Source of the DNA: Treponema_I sp045599005
GTDB lineage: Bacteria > Spirochaetota > Spirochaetia > Treponematales > Treponemataceae
NCBI GenBank assembly: GCA_045599005.1
Contig: JAZRVF010000001.1
Span: 1-64,000, forward strand
DNA length: 64,000 nucleotides
Direction: 5' to 3'
Shown piece by piece: positions 55,205 through 63,931 of the stretch. Position 1 is the stretch's first letter; every line of letters starts with the position of its first letter. The notes beneath the pieces are model-generated. The model did not search any database. It saw only the letters and a program-made list of their open reading frames with translations, and was not told the DNA's origin. Position numbers and translations under genes: made by a program.

Positions 55205-58151
55205 CGGCAGAACCTTCCGGTGTTATTTTTTGTGAATGCTCCACAATCAGACCAGATGCGTAATTGTGTCCCTGATTGCGTTTGGGCGGATGCGGCGGAA
55301 TGTAGACATCTGTCTCAGGAGCCACATCTTCTTCCTCAAAGTGTTCGCTTTCCGGCAGAATGATTTTTCCGTTTTCTTCCAGTTTGATCGTGATGACCTT
55401 GCTTATTCCGGATTCCTCCATTGTGACACCCAGCATTGTTCCTGCACCGGCGACAGTTTTCTTGTTGTGGGTGATTACAATGTACTGGCTCACATTGCCG
55501 AAGTCACGGAGTGTCTGGACAAAGCGGAGTACGTTCTGTTCGTCAAGGGCGGCATCAATCTCGTCAAGAAGACAGAAAGGTGAGGGCCGGACCATGTAAG
55601 TTGCGAACATAAGTGCCACAGCTGTCATTGTTTTTTCACCACCGGAAAGCAATGCGATGTTCTCCAGTTTTTTTCCGGGCGGCTGGGCAAAAATGTCTAT
55701 TCCAGATTCCAGTACGTTCTGCGGATTCAGCAGCTTAAGCTCTGCACGGCCACCGCCGAAAAGTCTGCGGAACATATTATGGAAGTTTTTCTTGATCTTG
55801 TTGTAAGTGTTGAGGAACTGTTCCGTACTTTCGGCACGGATCTCCTCAGTTATGCGGCGAAGATCGTCACGGGCTTTCTCAAGGTCAGTGATCTGTGCAA
55901 CAAGAAAATCATAGCGTTCTTTTGTCTCCGCAAATTCCTCGATGGCCATCAGATTGACGCTTCCAACTGATTTAAGTGCCTGACGTTTCTCCGCAAGCTC
56001 TTCCCGCAGCTCCGATGCAGGCCGGATGATTGTGTACATCCGTTCCTCAAATTCCATCAGTTCCCGTGAATGGTTCTCTCTGAAATGTTCCTTTATATTG
56101 CGGATCTCGGTTTCTGATGTGGCAGAATCCAGAGTGTACCGCTCAATCTCTGACTGACATTTTGCCAGTTCCTGGGTTTTTGACTTGACTTCGTTCTGCT
56201 TGCTTGAGACATCACTGTTCCGTGAGGCAATATCGTTTTCAAGAGAGGTAAGCTCATCGGTCAGTTTGAAACCTTTCCGTTCGATCGAAGCAAGTTCCCC
56301 CTGAATTTCCACAACCTGATCACTGATGTCCTCAAGCCGTTTCTCCTCATTGAAAAGTTCGTTCTCCAGTTCGTGAAGAGAAGCTTCTGTGCTTGCAAGT
56401 TCCCGTTTAAGAATGCGGCTCTGTTCCTCGGCAGCCTTGACCTGTGTCTGCATCTGGGCCTGGTTGATCCGCATCTCCTGCAGGGTTGCCTTATACTCAT
56501 CGATTTTTTTGATAAGGTCTGTGTTCTCAGCCTTAAGTGAATCAATTCTGCTCCGCTTTTCTTGAACGGAATGGCGATTGTCCGCAATTTTTGCGTCGAT
56601 TGCACGTTTCTGTGTGATGATACCTTCAGGTGACAGAAAATCATCTATAAAGGAAGGTGTGGTTTTTGCATAGGAAGACACGGCTTCCTCAAGCTCAAGA
56701 ATAAGACTTTCAATCTCTTCAAAAGAATTCACACCGTTTTCCAGAAACTTTGCCACATCGGATTCTGACGGACTCCTGAGTGCGCTGAAGTCTGTGAAAA
56801 GATCTTTACGTCCTTTTGCGATAACCTTGATTTTTCCCAGAAGTGTCTGGACATTCTCTTCTGCCTGCTGACGTGCGTTGGATGAATAACCTGCATCTTT
56901 AAGGCGGGAATCAAGCTGGGTGACAATGTCATCAGTAAGGGAGTCGAGTTCTGTCTTAAGCTTGCCGCGTTCAATGTCAAGTTCCGCAATCTGTGCCTGA
57001 TAGCCTGCGGCCTGTCTGTCATTGTCGGTGATCCGGTTGCCGGCCAGTGTGATGTTGTCCTCAAAGGCACGGATGTTTCCCGCAACTTCGGAAAGTCGGC
57101 GGTTAAGGTCGTGCAGTGTCACTTCCTGACTGTCAACGTCTTCCCTCAATGATTCCACACGTTCCTCAACAGAGGCTTTGCGTCCCTCAATAACACTGAT
57201 TTTCTGCTTTGCCTCTGCCTGACGCTCATTCAGGAGTTTTGACTGCTTTTCTTTCTCGTTTTTTTCAACTGCAAGACCGAAAATCTCTTTCTGGAGGGCA
57301 ACAACCTGATTCTGCATGGAGTTAACTTCGTCCATGTGCTCTTCAAGCTGGGAATTCAGCGCATCCAGATATTCCCGGATCTCAGCGCGTTTTTCTTCCG
57401 CCTTCTTTATTCTGTCTGAGTAATTTGCCTTATCCTGCAGAAAACCTTTCAGCTTAAGCAGGTTGATATCAAGCTCAAGATTGAAGACTTCTTCCCGGAG
57501 TGTTCTGTACTGTGTGGTCTTCTCTGCCTGAACTTTCAGCTGGTCGTAGGAACGCTTGACTTCCCCAAGGATTCCGTCAACCTGTTTCATGTTTTCTTCA
57601 GTGCGTTCCAGTTTGCGTTCTGCTTCTGCGCGGCGTGCCTTATAGCGTGTGATTCCTGCGGCTTCCTCAAAGACGTAGCGGCGGTCTTCCGGTTTGCTTG
57701 AAAGAATCTGGTCGATTTTCCCCTGTTCCATGACGGAATAGGCTGCCTTTCCGACACCGGTGTCCCAGAAAAGTTCACGGACGTCTTTCTGTTTGCACTG
57801 GGTTCCGTTGATCCAGTATTCGGCCTCACCGGACCGGTACAGGCGGCGTCTGATGGTGATCTCGCTTATGTCCAGCGGAAGGAGTCCGGCTTCGTTGGAA
57901 ATTGTAAGTGTTACTTCTGCAACATTAAGTGCTTTGCGGGTTTCCGTACCGTTGAAAATGACGTCTTCCATTTTTTCGGCACGCATGTTTTTGGCACTCT
58001 GTTCACCTAAAACCCATTTTACCGCATCAACAACGTTACTTTTTCCGCAGCCGTTTGGACCGAGAAGTGCCGTGATTCCGTCGGCAAATTCCACATGGGT
58101 GCGGTCAGCGAATGATTTGAAACCAAATATATCAAGACTTTTAAGAAACAC
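55188..58151 (-). CDS. smc: Chromosome segregation ATPase SMC, shortened with no recognisable hinge
   Basis: 987 residues from GTG 58151 (GAGGA upstream). The N-terminal head has the Walker A GPNGCGKSNVVDAVKWVLGE near residue 32 and the C-terminal head ALLSGGEKTMTAVALMFATY with Walker B FCLLDEIDAALDEQN. Two long coiled coils join them. Bacterial SMC proteins are usually 1150-1200 residues with a ~120-residue hinge containing conserved glycines; here the centre (about 440-520) is only ~80 residues, without that motif. A ~50-residue C-terminal extension follows (DVYIPPHPPKRNQGHNY). SMC loads on DNA and compacts the chromosome with ScpAB. Confidence 0.93.
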   Translation of the reverse strand: MFLKSLDIFGFKSFADRTHVEFADGITALLGPNGCGKSNVVDAVKWVLGEQSAKNMRAEKMEDVIFNGTETRKALNVAEVTLTISNEAGLLPLDISEITIRRRLYRSGEAEYWINGTQCKQKDVRELFWDTGVGKAAYSVMEQGKIDQILSSKPEDRRYVFEEAAGITRYKARRAEAERKLERTEENMKQVDGILGEVKRSYDQLKVQAEKTTQYRTLREEVFNLELDINLLKLKGFLQDKANYSDRIKKAEEKRAEIREYLDALNSQLEEHMDEVNSMQNQVVALQKEIFGLAVEKNEKEKQSKLLNERQAEAKQKISVIEGRKASVEERVESLREDVDSQEVTLHDLNRRLSEVAGNIRAFEDNITLAGNRITDNDRQAAGYQAQIAELDIERGKLKTELDSLTDDIVTQLDSRLKDAGYSSNARQQAEENVQTLLGKIKVIAKGRKDLFTDFSALRSPSESDVAKFLENGVNSFEEIESLILELEEAVSSYAKTTPSFIDDFLSPEGIITQKRAIDAKIADNRHSVQEKRSRIDSLKAENTDLIKKIDEYKATLQEMRINQAQMQTQVKAAEEQSRILKRELASTEASLHELENELFNEEKRLEDISDQVVEIQGELASIERKGFKLTDELTSLENDIASRNSDVSSKQNEVKSKTQELAKCQSEIERYTLDSATSETEIRNIKEHFRENHSRELMEFEERMYTIIRPASELREELAEKRQALKSVGSVNLMAIEEFAETKERYDFLVAQITDLEKARDDLRRITEEIRAESTEQFLNTYNKIKKNFHNMFRRLFGGGRAELKLLNPQNVLESGIDIFAQPPGKKLENIALLSGGEKTMTAVALMFATYMVRPSPFCLLDEIDAALDEQNVLRFVQTLRDFGNVSQYIVITHNKKTVAGAGTMLGVTMEESGISKVITIKLEENGKIILPESEHFEEEDVAPETDVYIPPHPPKRNQGHNYASGLIVEHSQKITPEGSADGQSV

Positions 58152-58311
58152 AAAATCCTCTGATCAGAAAAGAAGTCGGGCGTAATATTTTAGTTCACTA
58201 TGGGATTATTGTAAAGAAGTGCAGAGGACCTTCGACTGTCTCCCGGCAGTTCAATATGTAAGAAACTTTATATTGACAAGACTCGATTTTATGTACATCA
58301 TGGTTGTGCTT

Positions 58312-58968
58312 ATGGACACTGCGCTTGTAACACGCTCGTATTTGGAAACCCTTTCTTCTTCTGAACTGTTTGCTCTGGCAGATGAATACGGCATCGACAT
58401 TCCTGACAATCTTAACCGTCGCTTTATTATCGGGGAACTTCTCGAAGCGGCAGAAGATATGGCTGATTCCGAAAAAGATACGATTCAGATAGCTGAATCA
58501 ATGCCGGAAACAATAGATCTTCCTGACCATTATAATGAGACGATGATCTGTGCAATCATGCGGAATCCGGTTTGGTGTTACGTTTACTGGGAAATCAGCG
58601 AGGCGGAACGTTCTGAGATCAGACACAGCCCTGCTTTTGAATCAGTTGTTCTCCGTGTTTCTTTCCTTGAGACTGCTGCTTCCGAAAAACCTGCTGAATC
58701 CTTCGATATTTCAGTGGCACTTTCTGACCGCGAGCAGTATGTGCTTCTGCCAAGTTCCGAAAGCTTCTGCCGCATTGATCTGTGCGCTGAGTTCCGGAAT
58801 TCAAAACCGCGGGTTCTTGCAAGATCCGCTGTGATCCGCATTCCCCGTGGATGTCCTGAGATCAGCACAGTGGCCATGCAGAAAGAACTTTCACCGATAA
58901 TGCAGCTTTCCGGCCTTGACGATCTGCTTAAAACCCATTATCAGAACCATCGGCATTCTTTTTCGTAA
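58312..58968 (+). CDS. DUF4912-domain protein
   Basis: 218 residues from ATG 58312; earlier in-frame ATGs at 58291 and 58300 are possible. A helical segment (YLETLSSSELFALADEYGI, NRRFIIGELLEAAED) resembles a Rho-N/SAP-like fold, followed by the DUF4912 core MICAIMRNPVWCYVYWEIS, DISVALSDREQYVLLPSS and RVLARSAVIRIPR. DUF4912 genes commonly neighbour GH57 genes, as here (33 bp ahead). TTGACA at 58273 with CATCAT 17 bp later could be a promoter close to the start. Molecular role unknown. Confidence 0.78.
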   Translation: MDTALVTRSYLETLSSSELFALADEYGIDIPDNLNRRFIIGELLEAAEDMADSEKDTIQIAESMPETIDLPDHYNETMICAIMRNPVWCYVYWEISEAERSEIRHSPAFESVVLRVSFLETAASEKPAESFDISVALSDREQYVLLPSSESFCRIDLCAEFRNSKPRVLARSAVIRIPRGCPEISTVAMQKELSPIMQLSGLDDLLKTHYQNHRHSFS

Positions 58969-59001
58969 TGTTCGGGATGTCTGACTGGAGAGGATAGAAA
59001 A

Positions 59002-60561
59002 ATGTCAAAAAAATCACTGGTTATGACCATTGTTGCGCAGGAACCTTTTATTCGGCACGTTGATCAGGCTGATGACAATTATTCAAAAAACGAGATTTTA
59101 TTTACTGCAATTTCACAGACTTATCTTCCGCTTCTGAATATGTTTGCTGACCTTGAGGCAGAAGGCATTGCCTTTAAGGTGAATATGGTGATTTCGCCGG
59201 TTGTATGCGAGATGCTCTCTGATCCTCAGATCCAGCTCCAGTATATTGAATGGCAGACAAAAATCGTGTGTCTTGGTGAGGCGGAAGTTGAACGCTGCAA
59301 GGATGATCCTGAGAAACTTTCTCTTGCCCAGCTTTATCTTGCCCGTGCAAAAAGAAACCTCCGGGATTTTCAGGAAACACTGAACCAGGATATTCTCTCC
59401 AAGTTCATTTATTTTGCACGCCGCGGCAACATCGAGTTTCTGGCTACCAGTGCCACTCCCGCCTATTTCCCTCATTATATGGACATTCCTGAGGCCATTC
59501 AGGCTCAGGTGGAGACCGGACTTCAGTTTCACAAAAAATATTTCGGTGTGGCTCCGGAAGGTTTCTGGCTGCCGAACATGGGTTATGCACCTTCTCTGGA
59601 ATGGATTATCCGGCCTTACGGATTCAATTATACAGTTCTTGATACCCACGGACTTCTTTTCGGAACTCCCCAGCCCAGAGCGGGTATTTTTTCTCCTGCA
59701 AGGACACGGAACTCCCTGGTGCTTTTTGCCCGTGACAAAGAGAACGGACTTGAATGCGCGGCGGCTCCGGTTTACCGCAATCAGGAAGCGGATATCGGTT
59801 TTGAATGCGATGACGATTATTTCAGGGCGAATTTCGGTGCGACAAATGTCCGCGTAGGGACCGGTTACCGGTACTGCTGCGGTGAAGATGGAAAAGTTTA
59901 CAGTCTGGAAGATGCTTTGACCCAGGCTGTTACCGATGCGGAAAACTTTGTCCAGAAAAAAGTGGAGAAACTTGAGAAAGCGGCAATGCTCTGCGAGACC
60001 GATGTATGCGATGTCTGCACTTATAATATAGAAGATTTCGGTACCCGCTGGTATGAGGGAATCACTTTCCTTGAGCAGGTTCTCCGTAAGATTGCTTTCA
60101 ATGAGGACATTGAACTTGCTTTGTATTCCGAACTGATAGAGCAGCAGTTTGCTCTTGAAAAAGTGGAGCCTTTCCCCAGTTCCAGTGAAGGCACCGGTTA
60201 TGGCGAAAACCTTCTGGACAACGCCAACAGCTGGATGCTGCGTTATGTCCGCAAAGCCTGTGAGCGCATGATTGACCTTGCCGCCCGTTTTACCGATGAT
60301 ACCGGCCTTAAAGAGCGTTCACTGAATCTTGCGGCAAAGGAAGTGCTGCTTGCCATGTCCTCAGACTGGCCCCGCATGGTTCTTGGCGGTGATCACCCGG
60401 ATTATGCGGAATACCGCTTCAAGGAAAGTGTGGCCGCATTCTCCACTGTCTATGAATCACTTGGATCAAATGCAATAAGCACAGAATGGCTCACCCGCAT
60501 GGAAAAACAGCACAGTATTTTCCCTGAGATGAACTATCACGTTTTTGCTACAAAGCAGTAA
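59002..60561 (+). CDS. GH57/DUF1957-like protein with degenerate catalytic motifs
   Basis: 519 residues; ATG 59002 has GGAGAGG upstream. The overall layout follows GH57 branching enzymes: an N-terminal barrel (AISQTYLPLLNMFADLEAEG), a middle section, FHKKYFGVAPEGFWLPNMGY near residue 180-190 and YNIEDFGTRWYEGITFLEQV near 340, with a helical C-terminus. From memory of the family, the HxH of motif 1 is replaced (VAQEPF), the nucleophile Glu of the WLPE motif is Asn (WLPN), and the acid/base Asp of YDxELFGH is Asn (YNIEDFGT). It is therefore probably not a working glucan enzyme, and might bind glycan or regulate. Confidence 0.75.
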   Translation: MSKKSLVMTIVAQEPFIRHVDQADDNYSKNEILFTAISQTYLPLLNMFADLEAEGIAFKVNMVISPVVCEMLSDPQIQLQYIEWQTKIVCLGEAEVERCKDDPEKLSLAQLYLARAKRNLRDFQETLNQDILSKFIYFARRGNIEFLATSATPAYFPHYMDIPEAIQAQVETGLQFHKKYFGVAPEGFWLPNMGYAPSLEWIIRPYGFNYTVLDTHGLLFGTPQPRAGIFSPARTRNSLVLFARDKENGLECAAAPVYRNQEADIGFECDDDYFRANFGATNVRVGTGYRYCCGEDGKVYSLEDALTQAVTDAENFVQKKVEKLEKAAMLCETDVCDVCTYNIEDFGTRWYEGITFLEQVLRKIAFNEDIELALYSELIEQQFALEKVEPFPSSSEGTGYGENLLDNANSWMLRYVRKACERMIDLAARFTDDTGLKERSLNLAAKEVLLAMSSDWPRMVLGGDHPDYAEYRFKESVAAFSTVYESLGSNAISTEWLTRMEKQHSIFPEMNYHVFATKQ

Positions 60562-60572
60562 AAATCAGCAGT

Positions 60573-60601
60573 TTGAAAAAAAACGAATTTCATTGTATGA
60601 T
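60573..60601 (+). promoter_or_regulatory. Predicted SDR promoter (leaderless)
   Basis: TTGAAA at 60573-60578, 17 bp, TATGAT at 60596-60601, 6 nt to ATG 60608. Confidence 0.55.
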
Positions 60602-60607
60602 GAGACC

Positions 60608-61408
60608 ATGGGTAAACTCGTTGTAATAACCGGTGCCTCTGCTGGAGTCGGAAAAGAGATTGCAGACATCATGGCATCAAAGAAATGGGATCTGGTTCTG
60701 GCGGCTCGTTCAGAAAACAGACTTGCTGAGATTGCTTCTGGTCTTTCTGCCAGATATGGCGTAAATGTAAAAATCTGTCCTGTGGATCTTGCTTCTGCAG
60801 ATGGTCCTGAAAAACTGCATGATTACTGCAGATCAAACAGTCTTAATCCGGATATGCTTATAAACAATGCAGGCTGCGGCCTTTTCGGTGAGAGTATTGA
60901 GCTTGCAGACAAAGTTGTTAATATGCTGCACCTGAATATAGATGCGCTTACAAAACTCTGCTATCTCTTCGGTAAAGACATGGCCCGGCGTGGAAGCGGC
61001 GATATCCTGAATCTTGGGTCCATTGCGGGAAATCAGCCTACTGCCTATTTTGCCTCTTATGCCGCAAGTAAAACTTATGTCCTTACATATTCTCTTGGAT
61101 TGCGCCATGAGATGAAAAAGTACGGAGTCAATGTCACCTGCTGTCAGCCCGGTTATATTCGTACTGATTTTGACAACAGCTGTGGAATCACTTCTGAGAA
61201 ATACAAGAAGTTTTCCTATAGGAACGGGATGAGTGCAAGAGCGGTTGCAAAATGTGCGGTCAATGCTGTGATGCACAGACGCAGTTATGTACGTGCCGGT
61301 TTCAGCAATAAATGTGCTGCTTTTTTCTCAGGCCTTATTCCAAAGAATTTTCTTGCATGGGTTCTTGAGAAATCAATCAGCTCAATGACAAAGGATTCAA
61401 AAAAATAA
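60608..61408 (+). CDS. Short-chain dehydrogenase/reductase
   Basis: 266 residues from ATG 60608; an open frame back to 60545 overlaps the GH57 gene and has no start support. Classical SDR features: GASAGVGKEIADIMA (TGxxxGxG form), NNAGCGLFG, GSIAGNQPTAYFASYAASKTYV with catalytic Ser, Tyr and Lys (YxxxK), and PGYIRTDF. It is an NAD(P)-dependent oxidoreductase with unknown substrate. It is 52 bp ahead of the radical SAM gene and shares its direction, so the two may act together. Confidence 0.88.
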   Translation: MGKLVVITGASAGVGKEIADIMASKKWDLVLAARSENRLAEIASGLSARYGVNVKICPVDLASADGPEKLHDYCRSNSLNPDMLINNAGCGLFGESIELADKVVNMLHLNIDALTKLCYLFGKDMARRGSGDILNLGSIAGNQPTAYFASYAASKTYVLTYSLGLRHEMKKYGVNVTCCQPGYIRTDFDNSCGITSEKYKKFSYRNGMSARAVAKCAVNAVMHRRSYVRAGFSNKCAAFFSGLIPKNFLAWVLEKSISSMTKDSKK

Positions 61409-61460
61409 TTGCCGGGATATTCCTCAGGCCGATTAACAAAAGACTTTATAAGGATTATTT

Positions 61461-62654
61461 ATGAAAACGAATATTTCAGTTGTTCCAAAACTGTTGAAAA
61501 GCGACTTCCATGGTGCCATGCAGATGCTCAGAGGTTTTGTGAAAATGGGCATCACGCGTTCAAAGAAAAAGCACTTTGAAGGTTATGATCATATGAAAAA
61601 CTTCTGTCTTGTCTATCTGAAGCTTACTCCTGTGTGTAACCTTCAGTGCAAGATGTGCGGTCAGCGCGGTGTGAAAGGTTACTTCCGCGGACAGGCCGGT
61701 CAGGAAGCAGCAAAAACCATTCTTCCTCTTGAGACATGGAAAAAAGTTGTTGATGAACTTGCTCCCAAAAAGGTGATCTGGTATCTGTGGGGTGGCGAGC
61801 CTTTCCTTTATCCTGATTTCATTCCGCTGGTAAAGTATATCAAATCAAAGGATATGTTTGTTGCGATCAATACAAACGGAACCCTTCTTGAGAAATATGC
61901 GGAAGAGATCATTGATGCGAATCCTGATGTTATCTTTGTCTCACTGGATGCATTCCGTGAAGTGAATGATGATATCCGCGGCAAAGGCTCCTACGACAAG
62001 GTTATCGCCGGTTTCAAGGCTCTGAATGCTGTCAAGGAACGGACAGGCAAAAAGAAGCCACATCTTGCAGTTGTTACAACAGTCACAAACAAAAACTACG
62101 AGACACTTTCAGAGCTGGCAGAGGCAAGTAAGGAATTCAAGCTGGATTTCCATATTTACAACCTGGGTACTTATACAAACGATGAGATTGTTGCAAAACA
62201 GAAAAAGTACATGAAGGAGAAACTGGATACTGACATTGACTGTCTTGAAGCCTACAACACCGGATTCAATGAGAATATTGACGGTCACAAGCTTTACGAC
62301 ATCCTGCAGAAAATTCATTCAACAGATTATGGGGATGTCTCTATCACTGTTCCGGCTCTGAATCCTGAGAAAATCAATGAATACTATTCACGTCTGGATA
62401 TTCCTGTCCGTGACCACTGTATTGTCCCATGGTGTCAGGCGGACATAAACTTCAATGGTGATGTTCACTTCTGCGCAGACTACACTGATTACATTCTGGG
62501 CAACATCAAGGACCAGAGTTTCGCTGAGATCTACAACGGTGAGCGCGCCAACAAATTCCGCCGTGCAATCTACGAAAGTGAGGACGGAATGTTCCCCGGA
62601 TGTATCCGCTGTTACCAGAACATGCTCTGCGGAAAAAAACGCAAAGGTTATTGA
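61461..62654 (+). CDS. Radical SAM/SPASM-type protein
   Basis: 397 residues; AAGGA six bases before ATG. The [4Fe-4S] motif CNLQCKMC is at about residue 53 (CxxxCxxC), followed by WGGEPFLYPDF and VSLDAF, the standard radical SAM core. The C-terminal ~90 residues hold SPASM-like cysteines: CIVPWCQADINFNGDVHFCADY, then CIRCYQNMLC. Such proteins modify peptides, lipids or other substrates using auxiliary clusters. No precursor peptide gene was seen within a few hundred bases. A terminator directly follows. Confidence 0.88.
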   Translation: MKTNISVVPKLLKSDFHGAMQMLRGFVKMGITRSKKKHFEGYDHMKNFCLVYLKLTPVCNLQCKMCGQRGVKGYFRGQAGQEAAKTILPLETWKKVVDELAPKKVIWYLWGGEPFLYPDFIPLVKYIKSKDMFVAINTNGTLLEKYAEEIIDANPDVIFVSLDAFREVNDDIRGKGSYDKVIAGFKALNAVKERTGKKKPHLAVVTTVTNKNYETLSELAEASKEFKLDFHIYNLGTYTNDEIVAKQKKYMKEKLDTDIDCLEAYNTGFNENIDGHKLYDILQKIHSTDYGDVSITVPALNPEKINEYYSRLDIPVRDHCIVPWCQADINFNGDVHFCADYTDYILGNIKDQSFAEIYNGERANKFRRAIYESEDGMFPGCIRCYQNMLCGKKRKGY

Positions 62655-62688
62655 TGCGGAAAGACTGATTTTTCCCGGACAAACTGAG

Positions 62689-62720
62689 AGGGCTGCCTTG
62701 ATAGGCAGTCCTTTTTTTTT
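62689..62720 (+). terminator. Rho-independent terminator after the radical SAM gene
   Basis: AGGGCTGCC pairs with GGCAGTCCT around TTGATA, followed by nine T. Confidence 0.9.
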
Positions 62721-62749
62721 GCGGTTGTAAAAAAAATTGTATTACTTTA

Positions 62750-62778
62750 TTGACACAATATATGTATGCTTGTATTAT
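62750..62778 (+). promoter_or_regulatory. Promoter of the GntR/ABC operon
   Basis: Perfect TTGACA at 62750-62755, 17 bp, TATTAT at 62773-62778. Predicted transcription starts near 62785, leaving a ~58 nt leader with a strong Shine-Dalgarno (GGAGGTG). Confidence 0.75.
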
Positions 62779-62805
62779 ACACTTAATACAGTATTACAGT
62801 AATAC
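62772..62805. promoter_or_regulatory. Probable YtrA-type operator dyads
   Basis: Two dyads lie over the -10 and start of transcription: GTATTA-N6-TAATAC (62772-62789) and a perfect 7-1-7 palindrome GTATTAC-A-GTAATAC (62791-62805). They share half-sites, and their position would block RNA polymerase, which fits autorepression by the GntR protein. Confidence 0.65.
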
Positions 62806-62842
62806 AGAACAAACCTGAAAGGGTATATGCTGGAGGTGTTTA

Positions 62843-63214
62843 ATGGCATGGAATCTTGATTCCGACAGGCCGATTTTTGCACAGATCATGGAGCGGATTA
62901 AACTGGATATTGTGTCGGGTGTGTACAAACCCGGTGACAGACTCCCATCCGTCCGTGAACTTGCAAGTGAGGCGGCAGTCAATCCCAACACGATGCAGAA
63001 AGCGTTTGCGGAACTGGAGCGGGACGGACTGGTTTATTCACAGAGAACTTCAGGGCGTTTTATTTCGGAGGATATTGCGATGATTGAGGAACTGCGCGAG
63101 TCATTGGCCCGCGGCAAAATGGAAGAACTTGTGGGTCACATGAAAAAACTTGGCTTTTCAAATGAAGATATGGTAAGTCTTCTGAAATCAATTCTTGATG
63201 AAAAAAACAGATGA
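62843..63214 (+). CDS. YtrA-subfamily GntR transcriptional regulator
   Basis: 123 residues; GGAGGTG upstream of ATG 62843. The GntR winged-helix covers residues ~10-75 (PIFAQIMERIKLDIVSGVYK, GDRLPSVRELASEAAVNPNT, AFAELERDGLVYSQRTSGRF). The C-terminal ~45 residues are two short helices, as in YtrA proteins. These sit with ABC exporters and repress their operon until an antibiotic or other signal appears. It is 18 bp ahead of the ATPase gene and two operator-like dyads overlap its promoter. Confidence 0.92.
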   Translation: MAWNLDSDRPIFAQIMERIKLDIVSGVYKPGDRLPSVRELASEAAVNPNTMQKAFAELERDGLVYSQRTSGRFISEDIAMIEELRESLARGKMEELVGHMKKLGFSNEDMVSLLKSILDEKNR

Positions 63215-63232
63215 GAGGAGGCACTGCAGAAA

Positions 63233-63931
63233 ATGGCAGCTTTAATAGAGCTTGACGGACTTACAAAAAAATACGGGTCAAAAACCGCCGTTGACAATAT
63301 GACAATGAACATTGAAGGCGGACACATTATCGGGCTTCTAGGGCCCAACGGCAGCGGAAAGACAACGCTGATAAAAATGCTGAACGGTCTTCTTGAGCCA
63401 ACCTCAGGATCAGTGCTGATAAACGGACTTCCTGTAGGACCCGAAAGCAAGAAAATAGTTTCCTACCTGCCTGACCAGACATATCTGAACATGAATCAGT
63501 CAGTCCGGGAAGTGATCGATTTCTTTGACGATTTTTATGATGACTTTGATGCGGAACGGGCTTATGACATGCTCTCCCGTCTTGGCATAAATCCGAAAGA
63601 CCGTCTTAAAACAATGTCCAAGGGAACAAAAGAGAAGGTCCAGCTGATTCTGGTAATGAGCCGTCGGGCAAAGCTTTATGTTCTTGACGAACCAATCGCC
63701 GGTGTTGATCCTGCAGCACGTGACTACATACTGAATGTGATCATCTCAAATTATGATCCAAGTGCTGCAATCCTGATTTCTACACATCTGATTTCGGATG
63801 TTGAGAGTATTCTTGACGAAGTGCTTTTTATCCGTGAGGGAAAAATACTTCTTCAGTCTTCTGTGGATGAAATCCGTGAGAAAGAAGGAAAATCTGTTGA
63901 CGCATTGTTCCGGGAGGTCTTTTCATGTTAG
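63233..63931 (+). CDS. ABC transporter ATPase (YtrB/CcmA-like)
   Basis: 232 residues. Walker A GLLGPNGSGKTTLIKML near residue 35, a signature region of MSKGTKEKVQLILVMSRRAKLYVLDEP with a Walker B, and the H-loop ISTHLISDVE. The signature is MSKGTKEK rather than LSGGQ, as in YtrB-type exporters. It pairs with the permease whose start overlaps its end. The GGAGG site lies about 11 bases before ATG. Confidence 0.92.
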   Translation: MAALIELDGLTKKYGSKTAVDNMTMNIEGGHIIGLLGPNGSGKTTLIKMLNGLLEPTSGSVLINGLPVGPESKKIVSYLPDQTYLNMNQSVREVIDFFDDFYDDFDAERAYDMLSRLGINPKDRLKTMSKGTKEKVQLILVMSRRAKLYVLDEPIAGVDPAARDYILNVIISNYDPSAAILISTHLISDVESILDEVLFIREGKILLQSSVDEIREKEGKSVDALFREVFSC

